Shown: positions 27,340 to 36,743 of the stretch, piece after piece
How positions within the stretch are numbered: the stretch's first letter is position 1
Layout of the letters: each line of letters opens with the position of its first letter
Origin: Planctomycetota bacterium
Lineage (GTDB): Bacteria > Planctomycetota > Planctomycetia > Pirellulales > Pirellulaceae
Reading direction: 5' to 3'
Assembly (NCBI GenBank): GCA_027619595.1
Contig: JAQCHP010000011.1
Span: 1-61,388 of the forward strand
DNA length: 61,388 nt
Made by a program: the position numbers and the translations under genes
The notes under the pieces: generated by a model
The model's input: the letters and a program-made list of their open reading frames with translations, nothing else
Told to the model about the DNA's origin: nothing
Databases searched by the model: none

Positions 27340-28386
27340 ATGTTCAATTTCTACGAAGTTCAAGAGGATGCTAAAGATCAGACGGTTTGGCTGATCGTTC
27401 TGTTGGCAGCCGCGAGCGTGACGACCGTAATCCTGTTCGCCACGATTGCTTCCATTGCCACTGTCTTGTGTTCGATGACCTACATGTCTCTGATAACGAA
27501 TATGAAGTTGTCTGGTGACTTTTTTGCCCAGGCATTCTTCGACCGATGGTGGATTGGTATTCTTGGGGCCAGCTTTATTGTTGTGGGTACGGCGATTTAC
27601 AAAACGTTACAGTTGTCCGAGGAAAGCGGTCGGACGATTCCCCAGCAACTCGGTGGAACTCGAATTGTCGAGATCAATGCCGACCCCAGTCAAAAGAGAA
27701 TCCTCAACATCGTAGAAGAAATGTCGATTGCAGCCGGCGTAGTTGCTCCCAAAGTGTACGTGCTGGAAGAGGAAGACAGTATCAACGCGTTGGCAGCCGG
27801 AACTAAGGTTAAAGAATATAGTCTTTGTTTAACACGCGGCGCAGTGGACCGGCTCACGCGTGATCAATTGCAGGGTATCGTGGCCCATGAGCTGAGCCAT
27901 ATCGTTCACCAGGACACTCGCCTTAACGTGCGTGTCATGGGAGCTTTAGCTGGACTGCATGCGCTGAGTTTTATGGCGGGGTCGTTGTTGCGAATGGGAG
28001 TTCGACCCAATGGTGGCAACGTAGTCGGAAAAATCTTGGCTGCCGTGGTGGGAGCCGTCGTCTATCCGGTGGGCAAAATTGGTGAGTCGTTCGCGGCGTT
28101 GATCAAGTTAGGGCTCAATCGTCAAAGGGAGTTTTTGGCCGACGCGAAAGCAGTTGAACTGACCCGCAATCCCGGGGGTCTACAGGAAGCGTTGGAGGTG
28201 ATTGCGCAGCAGGGAAGTTGGATATCGTCTCCTCATGCGGCGTTGGCCAGTCACTTGTTCTTTGCGGAATCTCGGCCTTCGCGGTTTCGCATCTTTCACA
28301 CTCACCCGCCGCTATGGGCCCGCCTCCGACGTTTGCGCGATCGTGAAGAGACGGTGTCCGAGGCTGGTGTATCGGCGCATTCATAG
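27340..28386 (+). CDS. M48-family membrane zinc metalloprotease
   Basis: A 348-residue protease. It starts MFNFYEVQEDAKDQTVWL, the usual N-terminus of planctomycetal M48 proteins, followed by two membrane helices (about residues 18-47 and 70-88). The zinc site is VAHELSHIVHQD (HExxH at about 183-187) with the third ligand Glu in REFLADAKAVEL after a further membrane stretch. The related HtpX and Ste24 enzymes degrade misfolded membrane proteins. The longer frame from TTG 27241 lacks family similarity; ATG 27340 has no good ribosome site. The last six bases overlap the convergent glycosyltransferase gene. Confidence 0.88.
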   Translation: MFNFYEVQEDAKDQTVWLIVLLAAASVTTVILFATIASIATVLCSMTYMSLITNMKLSGDFFAQAFFDRWWIGILGASFIVVGTAIYKTLQLSEESGRTIPQQLGGTRIVEINADPSQKRILNIVEEMSIAAGVVAPKVYVLEEEDSINALAAGTKVKEYSLCLTRGAVDRLTRDQLQGIVAHELSHIVHQDTRLNVRVMGALAGLHALSFMAGSLLRMGVRPNGGNVVGKILAAVVGAVVYPVGKIGESFAALIKLGLNRQREFLADAKAVELTRNPGGLQEALEVIAQQGSWISSPHAALASHLFFAESRPSRFRIFHTHPPLWARLRRLRDREETVSEAGVSAHS

Positions 28387-29658
28387 CTTCGCCTCGTCTT
28401 GGTGTTGGTCTGTGGCTGGCGTTCGGGGTGGCAAGGTGCGTGGGGGTTTCTGTAATCCCGTTAAATAGTCGACGTGTGCTCTCTTTTGTATTCCGGCGCC
28501 GTATTGCGCTTCCCCAATCTGACGGGCGCGGCGGCTCATGTCATCGTAGTACGCCTGGTCATCCCACAGTTGGAGAACGGCTTCATACCAGGGCCGCATC
28601 TGTTCGTCGGTCGGCAGTGTGGTGGTCATCGCCCGAAAGTCGTCCGGAATTGGCAATACGCGTCCACCCCCTCCCACGGAATAGTCACCAGCGAGGACTT
28701 CCGGCAACCCGCCGCGATTACTGACGAGTGGCGGGATTCCATTGAGCATCGCCTCAGCGGCGACCCGGCCGAACGGCTCGTCCCAAACAGATGGAACTAG
28801 TAAAGCCCGCGTGAGCGCCAAAAAATCGGCTGGCCGAGAAGTCGCCGGAGAAGCCACTATTTGCGGATATCTTGTGAAATCAACGCCAGGGATGCTATTG
28901 AGCAGCGCAGCACTGCGGCCCGATTGCACTACGAGCAGCGGAATGTCGGGTCGGTTATCCCCCAACATTTGTGCCAGCTTAGCGAACCACAGGGCTCCCT
29001 TATGTGGCGACGGATTTACAAATGTCAAGAACTTGCGATGTTCTGACGGGGACAAAACATCGGCGCTGTCGATGGGCGACGAAAGAGGAGTGCTGGGTAT
29101 TCCGGTTTTCTCGAATAGCACCCGCGTCAAATGTTGACTGCAGGTAAAGACATGGTCCACTTCGTCAAACAAGCAACGTTGATCGTACCCGTAGCCCCGA
29201 ACAGTAAAAACGGTAATCACGCCACGTGCCTGCGACTCGCGCATCGCTGCACGAATCATTTCATGGCCATTGCAGGCAATCAGCACGTCGGGACGAAAGC
29301 GATCAAGTTCTCGTTCGACCAACCGAACATATTGGTCGGATTCTGCTCGATCTGGCTGCGTTTCGTCTTGATGATGGGTCACTAGCAGCTGGACCGAAAC
29401 CCCGTCGACTCGAAACCGGGCTACGCGACAACCCGACCGTTTCGCTCCGCGACGATCGTGATCCCAACGGATGTTGGTGTGCAGGCGCTCAAGGTGTTCT
29501 TGACACGTAAACGGGACTTGGTATTCAAAACGTGATGTCGTCACCACGTGGCATTCGTGTCCAGCCTCCACCAGCCACTTAGCGACTGTAAACTGACACC
29601 GCGACACGCCGGCCGTGGGGTCGGTGATACAATGGTTGTTGATGATCAAGAAACGCAT
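28381..29658 (-). CDS. Glycosyltransferase, GT4 type
   Basis: A 425-residue cytoplasmic GT-B glycosyltransferase. The N-terminal Rossmann half begins MRFLIINNHCITDPTAGVSRCQ (family-typical 'GvsRc/Grg' position). The C-terminal donor half has FVNPSPHKGALWFAKL, LLVPSVWDEPFGRVAAEAMLNG and IPPLVSNRGGLPEV, the EX7E-type nucleotide-sugar site of GT4 enzymes. It transfers a hexose or similar sugar to a glycan or lipid; acceptor unknown. It stands alone between a convergent M48 gene and a PEP-CTERM gene; a link with exported PEP-CTERM proteins and envelope polysaccharide is possible but not shown. Confidence 0.86.
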   Translation of the reverse strand: MRFLIINNHCITDPTAGVSRCQFTVAKWLVEAGHECHVVTTSRFEYQVPFTCQEHLERLHTNIRWDHDRRGAKRSGCRVARFRVDGVSVQLLVTHHQDETQPDRAESDQYVRLVERELDRFRPDVLIACNGHEMIRAAMRESQARGVITVFTVRGYGYDQRCLFDEVDHVFTCSQHLTRVLFEKTGIPSTPLSSPIDSADVLSPSEHRKFLTFVNPSPHKGALWFAKLAQMLGDNRPDIPLLVVQSGRSAALLNSIPGVDFTRYPQIVASPATSRPADFLALTRALLVPSVWDEPFGRVAAEAMLNGIPPLVSNRGGLPEVLAGDYSVGGGGRVLPIPDDFRAMTTTLPTDEQMRPWYEAVLQLWDDQAYYDDMSRRARQIGEAQYGAGIQKRAHVDYLTGLQKPPRTLPPRTPATDQHQDEAKL

Positions 29659-29759
29659 CGCATCCCTTGACGGCGAACTCGCACAAGTGGCGAGCCGCCG
29701 TAGGTGGGTTCTTTTCAGTGAGAAGCCGAAATCTATCCCCGAACGTCGTCAGCTGGATC

Positions 29760-30899
29760 CTAGCTCTGCTTCCGGCGCGACAGTCCCAGCGCCGCTAAGC
29801 CCGCGCCTAAGATCACGACGTTGGTCGGTTCTGGAACAAGATTGGTGTTTACCTGAGCACCAAAAACGTTATCGGAGTTGTTAAGGAACCTACCAGTAAT
29901 TGCCGCGCCCAGTTCCGCGGCGAACTCAGCCGGATTCGGAATTTCGTACACCGTGTCGTAGAACGTCGTTCCGTTCTGCACAAAACCGGTATTGCCCTCA
30001 AATACAGGGCCTGGCAAGTTCGGCGCAGGAGTTCCAATCGAATCGCCAATCCGAACCAGATTGATGATTCCAAATCCGAAATCATTGCCAAAAGCGGACG
30101 TACCAATAGGGAAGAACTGCCCCGGCGGCAGAATCGACGCAGTTTGCAAAGCGCCCGAACCCTCAAAGGATGCCGCCAAGAACCAGTTGAGCGAAAAGAC
30201 CTCTCCTTCGTCCCAGTTGTCAATGTCAAGAACAAAACCGTCGAGCACATTGCCGCTCCCATCGGGGCTGGGCTGTCCGCCACCTGGCCCTTGGTTGGTG
30301 TACGGCGTCGGCCCGCCGTCAACCGCCGAGTCCCCCAAACCGTCGGTGCCGAATCCAGGAACGAGGAAGGAAGAAGAACCTTCTATTGTAAACAGCAGGT
30401 CACGGTTGGGAATCGGTGTACCGTTGTTGGCATTATCCCATTGCACATGCGTCGTGGAGACGGTGCCTACCTGCCAATCGTTCGTTAGCCCTGGCAAGTC
30501 GCCTTGTCCACGGCCACTGTGAATTGCCGTGCCGTCGAACGCGCCCGATCCAATCTCGTTGCCACCGATTGGACCACCGCGACCATTGATATCAATCGAT
30601 GCATTGGCAATCCGAACTCCTCCGGTCGTCCCTTCGTTCACCGACATGATCAGCGCATCTGCCTGATGATTCGTCCAATTCAATACCTGGAGTTGCACGC
30701 GGAAAGCATTCCCTTCCGCGTCTCCGGGAATCCGTTCTAGGTCGGTAATCCGAAAGCAGAAGAGCTGATCGGTGGGGAAATCAGGGGGCAACGCAACGGG
30801 TGGGTCGGCCTTCGCCGTAGGCACACCGACTGCCCCTAACGGAACTAAACTGGCCACGAGCGCCAGATGGCTCCCTTTTCGAAAAATGGACTTGAGCAA
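29760..30899 (-). CDS. PEP-CTERM exported protein
   Basis: About 379 residues. The C-terminus is the sorting signal VPEPTNVVILGAGLAALGLSRRKQS: a Pro-Glu-Pro motif, a membrane helix and a basic tail, which exosortase systems use to anchor or release surface proteins. The N-terminal signal peptide (KSIFRKGSHLALVASLVPLGAVGVPTAKA) supports a start at TTG 30899. In-frame ATGs exist at 31070 and 31118, but the sequence between them and the signal peptide looks non-coding. No ribosome site is obvious at 30899, so the start is uncertain. The middle is a Gly/Asn/Asp-rich beta-type region without a recognised domain. No exosortase gene is in this window. Confidence 0.75.
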   Translation of the reverse strand: MLKSIFRKGSHLALVASLVPLGAVGVPTAKADPPVALPPDFPTDQLFCFRITDLERIPGDAEGNAFRVQLQVLNWTNHQADALIMSVNEGTTGGVRIANASIDINGRGGPIGGNEIGSGAFDGTAIHSGRGQGDLPGLTNDWQVGTVSTTHVQWDNANNGTPIPNRDLLFTIEGSSSFLVPGFGTDGLGDSAVDGGPTPYTNQGPGGGQPSPDGSGNVLDGFVLDIDNWDEGEVFSLNWFLAASFEGSGALQTASILPPGQFFPIGTSAFGNDFGFGIINLVRIGDSIGTPAPNLPGPVFEGNTGFVQNGTTFYDTVYEIPNPAEFAAELGAAITGRFLNNSDNVFGAQVNTNLVPEPTNVVILGAGLAALGLSRRKQS

Positions 30900-31154
30900 A
30901 CATCGGGTCTTTGCGAACAGTGTATTGACTGGCGCAGGAGGATTCCTTATCTGGGGATTCCAGGCGATAGGTGGGTCCAGGCGATCGGGGGTTCTGGTAC
31001 ACGGGCCGAAGGAAACGATTGTAACACGCAATCGGGCCAGTTCAAGTAAAAAACGGTCCTTCTGAGCCATCGGCACGCCAGAGACTTGGGTATCCCCCCC
31101 CGCGCACTCGCCCTCCACCAGCCAAGGCCGGTCCCACCGAGCCGCGATGCGGGG

Positions 31155-32813
31155 CTAGGAACTACATGACAACATGGAACAGCCGGCACGGCGGCGAGCC
31201 CAGTCAGGACGCTGAACGGCGAATTCCTCTCGTTCCGGCTGTTCGTCGTACGGTTTCCGCAACAGCTCCAGCAACGTGGCAACCATCGATGGATCTCCCA
31301 GCTCCGCCTTGTCGATTGCCAGCTGGGCCAAATAATTGCGCAGCACATACTTCGGATTGACAGCGTTCATACGCGTACGCCGAATGGGATCGGGAATCCC
31401 ATCTTGGGAAAGCCGAGCTTGATAGTTCCGGAGCCAGGCGCGGATCCGCTGCTCATGTTCCGCCGTGCGCTCGTTCGGTAAGTAATACGCCTCGGCCAGC
31501 CGAGCAGAATTATGCTCCACGCTATCGCCTTCCGATGGTGTTTCCACGGCGGAGCGATCCTTCTTCCCGGGAAGCAAGTCTGCCATCGGTTCCGTTACAG
31601 AGATCGACGCGAGTCTGCGAAAAAAGATGGTCATATCGGTTTCGGTGAGTTGCAAAATTGACAAGAGCTCCTCAATCAGGACTTGATCCGTATGTGGATC
31701 GAAGGCTTCCAAGCCAATCTTGCGAGCCATCATCGTTCGCCAATCCTCTTGGAATTTCTCAGCATAAAGCTGTAGCCCCAGCTGAAATGGTTCCGCGTTG
31801 CCGACTAACGGGTAAATGGCGTTGGCCAATTGCATGAGGTTCCATTGGGCAATTTGGGGCTGATGACCAAAGCGGTACCGTCGCCCACCGGCGTCGGTCG
31901 TGTTGGGTGTCCAATTCGGGTCGTAGTCATCGAGCCACCCGTAGGGGCCATAATCGATCGTCAACCCGAGGACCGACATGTTATCGGTATTCATCACGCC
32001 ATGCACAAAACCGACTCGCATCCAATGCACGATCATGTCAGCCGTGGTTCGACAGATTTCATGAAACCAGGTTTCGTAGGTGGCGGCCCCTGGTTCCCCG
32101 AGATGTGGAAAGTCATTCCGGATGGTGTAGTCGACGAGTCGCCGCAGCGTCTCGATGTCATTGCGAGCGGCGAAGATCTCAAAGTTTCCGAATCGGGTAA
32201 ACGTCGGTGCGACGCGACAAACCACGGCACCAGGCTCTTGTCGCGGGTTTCCATCGTAAAACATGTCCCGCACGACCTGTTCGCCGGTCAGCACCAAGCT
32301 CAGTGCTCGCGTTGTGGGAACGCCCAAATGGAACATCGCTTCACTGCAGAGGAACTCCCGCACCGACGATCGCAATACTGCCAATCCGTCGGCCGTGCGG
32401 GAGTACGGCGTAGGCCCTGCCCCCTTGAGCTGGAGCATCCAACGTTGATCGTTGGCACCGACAACTTCACCCAAGTTGATCGCTCGACCGTCCCCTAACT
32501 GTCCCGCCCAATTTCCGAATTGATGCCCACCGTAGCACATCGCAAACGGATCCATGCCAGGTAACAGTCGATTACCGGAAAAGACCTGAGCGAACTGCGG
32601 ATGGTCGGCAGGTTCGACGGACAGGCCGAGCAATTCGGCAACCTCCGGCGCATAGGCAATCAGCTGGGGGTGTGCCACGGGGGTCGGCGTTACCCGCGAA
32701 TAACAGGCCTGCACGACCTGTCGCCGCACATTGAGTAACTCCGGATCGGCCGGCAGCTCGCGCGTGAACCGATTGTCGAAAACGATGGCTTCTAGGTTCT
32801 TGTGGTTTTGCAT
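31155..32813 (-). CDS. selO: Protein adenylyltransferase SelO (YdiU/UPF0061 family)
   Basis: A 552-residue member of the SelO family, a pseudokinase fold that binds ATP in the reversed orientation and transfers AMP to Ser, Thr or Tyr of target proteins. Hallmarks are the N-terminal [58 protein letters not shown] and [10 protein letters not shown] (Asn and Asp of the active site). The C-terminus is the typical Cys-containing GCSMLSCSS. The length is normal. It starts 12 bases after the kinase-PP2C gene, so the two are almost certainly co-transcribed. Confidence 0.95.
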   Translation of the reverse strand: MQNHKNLEAIVFDNRFTRELPADPELLNVRRQVVQACYSRVTPTPVAHPQLIAYAPEVAELLGLSVEPADHPQFAQVFSGNRLLPGMDPFAMCYGGHQFGNWAGQLGDGRAINLGEVVGANDQRWMLQLKGAGPTPYSRTADGLAVLRSSVREFLCSEAMFHLGVPTTRALSLVLTGEQVVRDMFYDGNPRQEPGAVVCRVAPTFTRFGNFEIFAARNDIETLRRLVDYTIRNDFPHLGEPGAATYETWFHEICRTTADMIVHWMRVGFVHGVMNTDNMSVLGLTIDYGPYGWLDDYDPNWTPNTTDAGGRRYRFGHQPQIAQWNLMQLANAIYPLVGNAEPFQLGLQLYAEKFQEDWRTMMARKIGLEAFDPHTDQVLIEELLSILQLTETDMTIFFRRLASISVTEPMADLLPGKKDRSAVETPSEGDSVEHNSARLAEAYYLPNERTAEHEQRIRAWLRNYQARLSQDGIPDPIRRTRMNAVNPKYVLRNYLAQLAIDKAELGDPSMVATLLELLRKPYDEQPEREEFAVQRPDWARRRAGCSMLSCSS

Positions 32814-32825
32814 GGTCGATTTAGG

Positions 32826-34064
32826 CTATAGCAGTTCCACGGCCAGCGCCGTGGCATTGTCGCGCGATCCGCCCTCGATGGCTCGTCGAACAATTCGTTG
32901 ACCCAGGGGGACGTTCTGGTCGTTGAACCAGTCCTCGCGAATACAGTCCTCGAATGCGTGGTCCCACAATCCGTCGGTGACTCCGTCGGTACACAATACC
33001 AGTCGGTCCCCTGGATGGCAGGAAAAGCTACCGATCTGAGGCCGAATGAACAAGTTTCCGGCACCCAGCGATTGCGATAGCACGTTCCTGCGTGGATGGG
33101 TTCTCGCTTCACGTTCGTTCAATTTACCGGCCCGCCGCAGAAATCCAACATGAGTGTCGTCCTCCGATATCTGTTGTGTGGGCCCTTGATTGTGAACGTG
33201 GTAGATCCGACTATCGCCGATATGAGCAAAATGAAGCCAGCCTCGCACATACCAAATTAGGCTCAACGTGGCCCCCATATTTTGGCCTTCGGCGTAGCTT
33301 TCGCCCAGCACCGTCAGTTGTCGATGGATTCCCTGATAGAGTTCGGCAAAGATTTCCGCGAGGCACGCTTTGTAACTGCCTGGCGAACTCGCAAAGCGTC
33401 TGGGCAGCAGGCGGGTAATATGATCGATCGCAAACCGGCTGGCAAATTCGCCCGATTTTTCGCCTCCCATGCCGTCACTTACCGCGAAGACAAAATCCAT
33501 CGCCGAGTCATGGATTTCGCCGGTTCGGGTCAGGTAGTGAAATTCACGGTCATCAAACGTGATGGCCAGAAAAGCATCCTCGTTGTTCGGGCGAATTGGG
33601 CCGACATCGGTGGCACCCGACCAACGTAGTCCTTTCGATCTATCAGTTGTGGTTAGATTCTCGCCACGAAACGCTAAGTCGGCAACGTGTTCGTCGAGGA
33701 TCGTGGCAAATTCAAAGTCAATGATACAAAAACGTCCGTCCGCAGCGCGGTAGGTGACGTTGCGGAGAAACGGGTCATCGTGCCGAACTCCAAACGCCTC
33801 AAGTTCTGCGAACAGTTCTTGGATGCGTGCCTCGCCCATTTGTTCGACGCGTGCACCGCAGCTTGACATCACAAGTTCCAGAGTCTCTTCGTTGGTTGCC
33901 AAGACGCGCGGCACAAAGTCACACCCACGCGATTCGAGATATCGCAGCACCCGAATTTCATTTTCAAATCGCTGGCGTGCGTCGGTGGCTCGAAAGAATT
34001 TGTGAACGCGGCCATCGTACCCGATGCGGACCAAGGCTCGAGCGGTGTTCTTTGCTTCGTACAT
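32826..34064 (-). CDS. Kinase-like domain fused to PP2C-type protein phosphatase
   Basis: A 412-residue soluble protein in two parts. Residues 1-130 look like a small RIO/LPS-kinase-type lobe pair: a Lys in VHKFF (K22), a Glu-rich helix (RFENEI), the catalytic-loop-like HDDPFLRN (95-102, HxDxxxxN) and IIDFEFA (DFE for DFG). Residues about 145-412 are a complete PP2C phosphatase with VGPIRPNNEDAF, VSDGMGG, GATLSL, HIGDSRIY, LCTDGVTDG and SRDNATAL, so all metal-binding Asp residues are present. ATG 34064 has GGAGGTGG at 34067-34074, which decides the start over 34085. Likely a signalling enzyme that can remove, and possibly add, phosphate on the same targets. Directly upstream of selO. Confidence 0.85.
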   Translation of the reverse strand: MYEAKNTARALVRIGYDGRVHKFFRATDARQRFENEIRVLRYLESRGCDFVPRVLATNEETLELVMSSCGARVEQMGEARIQELFAELEAFGVRHDDPFLRNVTYRAADGRFCIIDFEFATILDEHVADLAFRGENLTTTDRSKGLRWSGATDVGPIRPNNEDAFLAITFDDREFHYLTRTGEIHDSAMDFVFAVSDGMGGEKSGEFASRFAIDHITRLLPRRFASSPGSYKACLAEIFAELYQGIHRQLTVLGESYAEGQNMGATLSLIWYVRGWLHFAHIGDSRIYHVHNQGPTQQISEDDTHVGFLRRAGKLNEREARTHPRRNVLSQSLGAGNLFIRPQIGSFSCHPGDRLVLCTDGVTDGLWDHAFEDCIREDWFNDQNVPLGQRIVRRAIEGGSRDNATALAVELL

Positions 34065-34066
34065 GA

Positions 34067-34074
34067 CCACCTCC
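34067..34074 (-). promoter_or_regulatory. Strong ribosome binding site of the kinase-PP2C gene
   Basis: GGAGGTGG on the minus strand, with its GGAGG core five bases before ATG 34064. Confidence 0.75.
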
Positions 34075-34086
34075 ATCAAATGCAAA

Positions 34087-34110
34087 CGCCGCCTCCGAAG
34101 GGAGGCGGCG
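34087..34110 (-). terminator. Hairpin after the glutamine synthetase gene
   Basis: A perfect 10-bp GC-rich stem (CGCCGCCTCC with GGAGGCGGCG) and a 4-base loop. On the minus strand it is followed by TTTGCATTTG, a weak T tract. It lies between glnII and the kinase-PP2C gene, only 23 bases before the latter's start, so it could terminate or attenuate transcription. Confidence 0.5.
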
Positions 34111-34191
34111 CGATGCGTTGAGCCCAGTCGATCGAGCTTTCAGAATTCAGTCGATAAACGAATTCTTGCAGCCAATCAGGCGGAAAGGCAA

Positions 34192-35205
34192 CTAGCCCAC
34201 CGATTGGATCGTCTTCAGGATTCGCGATACGATCTTGTACGGATCTGCCTGTGAATTCGGACGGCGATCTTCCAGGTATCCCTTATGGTTGTTGTTGACA
34301 AAGGCATGTGGGATACGGATCGACGCGCCACGGTTGGCGACTCCAAACGTGAACTTGTCGATCGATTGGGTCTCATGCAGTCCGGTCAATCGTAGGTGAT
34401 TGTCCGGCCCGTAAGCAGCAATGTGCTCGTCACGATACTTGTTAAAAGCAGCCATCAGTTTGTCGAAGTATTCCTTTCCACCTTGCTCACGTAAGATCTT
34501 AGTAGAAAAGTTGGTGTGCATGCCGGAACCGTTCCAGTCACCGCGGACCGGTTTGCAATGGAACTCGATGTCCACGCCGTACTTCTCGCACAGTCTCATC
34601 ATGATGTAGCGCGCCACCCACATGTCGTCACAGACCTGCTTGGAGCCTTTGGCAAAAATTTGGAATTCCCATTGGCCCTTGGCAACTTCTGCGTTGATGC
34701 CTTCCAGATTGATTCCGGCATCGAGCGTAATATCGATATGCTCTTCGGTGATCTGCCGAGCAGTGCAGCCCACGTTGCGGTAACCGACGCCCGTGTAATA
34801 GGGACCTTGCGGTCCCGGGTAACCTTCTTCCGGAAATCCTAGCGGGCGACCGTCTTGATAAAAAAAGTATTCTTGTTCGAAGCCAATCCACAGGTCAGCG
34901 ACATCATCGACCGTGGCGCGGAAGTTCGATGGGTGTGGCTTTTCGTCGGGTAGCAATACTTCGCACATGACCAAGAAACCGTTCTTGCGAGTGCTATCTG
35001 GGTAGAGGCTTACCGGGCGCAACAGACAATCGGAATTGTGGCCTTCGGCCTGTTGAGTCGAACTTCCATCGAAGCCCCACATCGGGCAGTCTTTGACGGA
35101 GCCTGGTTTCTGGTCAACAATTTTGGTCTTGCTACGTAGGCTGGGCTCCGGCGTATAACCGTCAAGCCAGATGTACTCAAGTTTGTACTTTGATGCGGAG
35201 GACAT
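34192..35205 (-). CDS. glnII: Glutamine synthetase, type II (GSII, eukaryote-like)
   Basis: A 337-residue enzyme that makes glutamine from glutamate, ammonia and ATP. It is of the short GSII type, not the about 470-residue GSI: it begins with the beta-grasp strand KYKLEYIWLDGYTPEPSLRS, and carries MWGFDGSSTQQAEG, WIGFEQEYFF, GQWEFQIF, RGDWNGSGMHTNFS, HIAAYG and NRGASIRIP. The GSI adenylylation loop is absent, as expected for GSII. The open frame extends to 35349; ATG 35205 is preceded by GGAAG eight bases upstream and matches usual GSII N-termini. Confidence 0.93.
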   Translation of the reverse strand: MSSASKYKLEYIWLDGYTPEPSLRSKTKIVDQKPGSVKDCPMWGFDGSSTQQAEGHNSDCLLRPVSLYPDSTRKNGFLVMCEVLLPDEKPHPSNFRATVDDVADLWIGFEQEYFFYQDGRPLGFPEEGYPGPQGPYYTGVGYRNVGCTARQITEEHIDITLDAGINLEGINAEVAKGQWEFQIFAKGSKQVCDDMWVARYIMMRLCEKYGVDIEFHCKPVRGDWNGSGMHTNFSTKILREQGGKEYFDKLMAAFNKYRDEHIAAYGPDNHLRLTGLHETQSIDKFTFGVANRGASIRIPHAFVNNNHKGYLEDRRPNSQADPYKIVSRILKTIQSVG

Positions 35206-35634
35206 TCCAGATACTTCCATACTAAAGGGAAAAAAATCACGAGGAACACCTGCCCAACTCCTCGAGTAGGCAAAGAAAGGCATCCCGTGGACCACGTATC
35301 CTCTTTCGCCGCGGAACATCCGCCCATGGCCCAGGCGACAGAGTTTCACCCTGCGTGAAAATCGCTCCTGATTCTACTCACCTCCATCGTCTTGCGAAAG
35401 CCACCCCGTCGTTGCCCCGATTAAATTTCGGCTCCCTGCAACCGGGTGCCAGCCCTCTTGCGGCGACTGTAGCGAGTCAAACGAGAAGGCGACTGGGAAC
35501 CAGGGCCGGCTTTTTCGGTTTTTTCCCACACGGGGAGTTTGCCGCGTGTCCCTGGATCTCGCGAAACCGAGTAGTATGGCGGTCCTGATGGCACCTACCG
35601 CAAAGTTGTCCCTTCCTATCGGGTCGCCAGGTCG
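35206..35634. other. Divergent gap between glnII and mptG
   Basis: About 430 bases holding the promoters of glnII (minus) and mptG (plus). An A/T-rich patch (about 35222-35240) precedes glnII. No recognisable nitrogen-regulation site, riboswitch or small gene was seen. Confidence 0.4.
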
Positions 35635-36585
35635 ATGATACTTGTTCGATCACCAACGAGACTTCACTTGGGGCTCCTGTCGCTCGGCCACGGCGATCGA
35701 AAATTCGGCGGGGTAGGGCTTATGGTCGATCGACCGGGTTTGGAGCTTTCCCTTTGTTCGGCAGACAGCTTCGCGATTTCCGGTCCTTTTCGCGATCGCG
35801 TAGCCCAGTTTGCTCATATTTGGGCCGCCCATCGCAATGGGGGAGACTTGCCGCGGTGCCATCTACGGGTGGATTCGGCTGTGCCAGAGCACCATGGATT
35901 AGGGGTCGGTACGCAACTTGCCATGTCGGTGGCTGCTGCCCTGGACGCATGGGCTGGTTGCGTTAGGCGGAGCGCCGAGGAATTGGCCGAATCGGTCGGG
36001 CGCATCGGACGATCATCGGTAGGGGCCCACGGGTTTATCCACGGCGGGTTGATCATGGAATTGGGGCGGCGCGCGGGAGAGAGTCTGGCACCGTTGGAGC
36101 GACATGTGTTCCCGCCCGACAACTGGCGGGTCCTTGTGCTCACCGAAGCAGGTCGGCCGGGTCTGTTCGGCGCTCAGGAGCAGCAAGTTCTCGGGCAATT
36201 GCCGGAGGTTCCCCGCGAACATTCTGCGGCCATGATTCAGGAGGCATCTCAGTCGATGTTTCCAGCGGCAGCTACCGGTGATTTTGCTGAATTTTCAGCC
36301 TCGGTCGCCCGGTATGGGCAAATGGCGGGGACCTGCTTCGTAGGCTGGCAAAAGGGGACGTACGCGAATCCGAGGGTGGCCGCACGTGCCGAAATCCTTC
36401 ACCGGCTGGGGGTCACCGGCGTGGCACAGAGTTCCTGGGGGCCAACTCTGTTTGCCATCGCAGAGTCCGAGCAACATGCAAACTGGTTGTTGCGGCGGCT
36501 GGCAGCGGAGCCAATCATGACGAACGTCACAAAGACGGTCTCCCTTATTAACCGCCAAGGGTATCAACTGGCACACGACGGGTAG
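35635..36585 (+). CDS. mptG: Beta-ribofuranosylaminobenzene 5'-phosphate synthase-like protein (H4MPT pathway)
   Basis: A 316-residue GHMP-superfamily protein. It begins MILVRSPTRLHLGLLSLGHG...FGGVGLMVDRP, the signature of beta-RFAP synthase, and has a glycine-rich GHMP loop PEHHGLGVGTQLAMSVA (about 84-100) and the C-terminal 'GVTGVAQSSWGPTLFAI' segment. The enzyme joins p-aminobenzoate (or hydroxybenzoate) to phosphoribosyl pyrophosphate, the first committed step to tetrahydromethanopterin. Planctomycetes are known to carry H4MPT genes. Upstream of pdxJ (158 bases) and dapA on the same strand. Together with mch at 44304 it supports a C1/H4MPT pathway in this organism. Confidence 0.85.
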   Translation: MILVRSPTRLHLGLLSLGHGDRKFGGVGLMVDRPGLELSLCSADSFAISGPFRDRVAQFAHIWAAHRNGGDLPRCHLRVDSAVPEHHGLGVGTQLAMSVAAALDAWAGCVRRSAEELAESVGRIGRSSVGAHGFIHGGLIMELGRRAGESLAPLERHVFPPDNWRVLVLTEAGRPGLFGAQEQQVLGQLPEVPREHSAAMIQEASQSMFPAAATGDFAEFSASVARYGQMAGTCFVGWQKGTYANPRVAARAEILHRLGVTGVAQSSWGPTLFAIAESEQHANWLLRRLAAEPIMTNVTKTVSLINRQGYQLAHDG

Positions 36586-36743
36586 CAGGAAAGCTGCGCG
36601 GCCTCTACAACTTAAAATCTCGGACCAAGGTCGGTCTCGGACACAGACTTCGACCGGGACCCATCCATGGACCAAGACGGTCCCCTGAGAGCGTTAACCA
36701 AATACAAATATCGTCGAACAATCGCGGAGTTAGGTAAGTTCGG

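Noticed and set aside
29760-31118. Longest frame of the PEP-CTERM gene from ATG 31118
   Set aside because: The first 70 or so residues look non-coding and would place the signal peptide in the middle of the protein.
34087-34110. Possible riboswitch in the glnII-PP2C gap
   Set aside because: Only one simple hairpin; no conserved riboswitch core or multiple-helix layout was seen.
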